Shown in pieces: positions 63,152 to 64,000 of a stretch of 64,000 nucleotides of DNA. Source of the DNA: Pseudomonadota bacterium. Its GTDB lineage: Bacteria > Pseudomonadota > Alphaproteobacteria > Sphingomonadales > Sphingomonadaceae. The notes under the pieces are model-generated. The model was not told the origin of the DNA, searched no databases, and saw nothing but the letters and a program-made list of their open reading frames with translations. The translations under genes were made by a program, and so were the position numbers. Each line of letters starts with the position of its first letter. Within the stretch, counting starts at the first letter, position 1. Where the stretch lies: positions 1 to 64,000 of the forward strand of contig JAEZHP010000028.1 in the NCBI GenBank assembly GCA_023416515.1. The letters run 5' to 3'.

Positions 63152-64000
63152 GGCTTCCTGCTCCCGTAGATGAACAGGGGGTCGTCGGATGTTGATGCCG
63201 GCGGCGGGAGCCGGACGCCGCCTCGTCTGACGCCGATCGCCCATCGAAGAAGCTCGACCAGCCCGGCGCCTTTGTTCAGCAGCGGATCGCCGTCTGGGGC
63301 CCCGACCACGCTGACCGAGTGCTCGACCGCGTCCGGCATCGCGTCGGTGACGGCGCCGCGGACGGCCTCCTCCATATTCGGAGGAATGTCGACATCGGAC
63401 TTAGTCCAGACGAGAGCGACGGGGCGGCCGTCGCGCTCGGCGCCCAAGCGCTCCGCGATGCGCTGCAACGAGCCGCGCGCGGCGCCCATCGATGCTCCAG
63501 CGAGCGCCTCGCGGTCGGCCACGATCATGAAGGCGTCGGCGTTGTCCGATACCCAGCGCGCGCCAGCCCCCTCGTCGGAATCCCTGTTAATGGCCCATCG
63601 CTGGAACCATTCGCCTGGCGCGTCGGTGAAGAGGTAGTCAACCGGCCGGCCGCCGTTCTCGTCGCGGAAGGTCAGGTGTAGGAGTCCCGGCGCTCTTCCG
63701 CCCCGGCTGGTGGTGTGGGCGGGGAAGCGCGGCGGCTGGCCCGGCGCCCACCGCATCGAACCCGCGACAGCCTCCCAGCCCGAGAGCGTATAGGATCCAG
63801 CGAACAGCCGACAGTCGATGCCGACTAGGCCTCGCCCGAGCAGGAGATACCATGCCGCGAGTAGGGTCGTCTTACCAGCGTTCTGCGGCCCCACGACGCC
63901 TATGACGATGGGCTTGCCGCGCCCCGCGACGAACCCTAGGTCCGCAAGGCCGAACGCGCTGCCGGACCACGGCAACAACATCTCGCCCGAGAGGTTCTCG
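63148..64000 (-). CDS. TRAFAC-like GTPase (double-GTPase partner 2), N-terminus beyond window
   Basis: The frame is open from the stop at 63148 to the window edge. An ATG exists at 63981, but open codons continue upstream, so the real N-terminus is probably outside. P-loop GVVGPQNAGKTTLLAAWYLLLGRG, G3 FTDAPGEWF (DxxGE) and G4 VWTKSDVD are clear. The end SRKP overlaps the next gene (GTGA). Relatives come as the second partner of a double-GTPase pair and sometimes carry an N-terminal Cys-rich domain, which cannot be seen here. Confidence 0.8.
   Translation of the reverse strand, partial: ENLSGEMLLPWSGSAFGLADLGFVAGRGKPIVIGVVGPQNAGKTTLLAAWYLLLGRGLVGIDCRLFAGSYTLSGWEAVAGSMRWAPGQPPRFPAHTTSRGGRAPGLLHLTFRDENGGRPVDYLFTDAPGEWFQRWAINRDSDEGAGARWVSDNADAFMIVADREALAGASMGAARGSLQRIAERLGAERDGRPVALVWTKSDVDIPPNMEEAVRGAVTDAMPDAVEHSVSVVGAPDGDPLLNKGAGLVELLRWAIGVRRGGVRLPPPASTSDDPLFIYGSRKP

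Larger units (their letters stand above)
26873..64000. mobile_element. Integrative element at tRNA-Arg (right end not in window)
   Basis: From the 3' end of the tRNA onward, gene content changes to a serine recombinase, ParB-like protein, MobA/MobL relaxase, VirB-type secretion genes, a toxin cassette and defence-like genes. This suggests an integrative and conjugative or mobilisable element. No second copy of the tRNA 3' end was noticed by eye within the window, so the right boundary is probably outside. No coupling protein (VirD4/TraG) is in view. Confidence 0.75.

Noticed and set aside
26873..64000. Right attachment site of the element within the window
   Set aside because: No second copy of the tRNA-Arg 3' end was seen by eye; a computed repeat search is needed.

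Overview
The window is high-GC DNA that looks like an alphaproteobacterium of the order Sphingomonadales (Sphingomonas-like). This is inferred from the GC-rich codon use, an HWE/HisKA_2-type sensor kinase, a SleB-type cell wall hydrolase, a gor-pgi pair, and the dispersed inverted repeats around 19.9 kb and 22.3 kb, which resemble those scattered through sphingomonad chromosomes. No rRNA gene or long marker allows a firmer assignment.

Positions 1 to about 26.8 kb are ordinary chromosome. They hold a cell wall hydrolase cut by the window edge, acetyl-CoA synthetase, a GNAT protein, glucokinase, an SDR dehydrogenase, a phytoene-dehydrogenase-like flavoprotein, a WYL/TerB-like protein, an Lrp/AsnC regulator, an S41 peptidase carrying a one-base frameshift, glutathione reductase, glucose-6-phosphate isomerase, a membrane sensor kinase, a lepB-rnc-era operon, a GT39-like membrane protein, RtcB RNA ligase, a histidine phosphatase, a sirtuin, a class A beta-lactamase-like protein with an altered omega loop, DapB, endonuclease III and a small lipoprotein.

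A tRNA-Arg(CCG) at 26.8 kb marks the start of an integrated element that runs to the end of the window. A large serine recombinase reads back into the 3' half of the tRNA, which supplies its last codons and its stop. Behind it lie a ParB-like protein, several unknown genes, a MobA/MobL relaxase with a large inverted repeat upstream (possible oriT), a three-gene MerR-methyltransferase-unknown operon, a lone nucleotide-cyclase-like protein, a five-gene minus-strand cluster of unknown genes that includes a small HUH-motif protein, and a VirB-type type IV secretion operon (virB2, 3, 4, 6, 8, 9, 10, 11). Three minus-strand genes of the element share a 17 to 18 bp upstream motif.

Between an orphan second VirB2-like gene and the virB operon sits a polymorphic toxin cassette: a small YD-repeat protein, a 1389-residue Sec-exported RHS protein ending in a nuclease-like domain, its AT-rich candidate immunity gene, and a broken fragment of another RHS tip.

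The most interesting locus is at the right edge (58.7 to 64.0 kb, minus strand): two TRAFAC-like GTPases, a GAP1-like protein and a caspase-like protease in one operon. The GAP1-like protein and the caspase end in clearly homologous ~70-residue domains that look like an effector-associated domain (EAD1-like). This fits an NTPase-controlled, protease-executed conflict or cell-suicide system, and it continues beyond the window.
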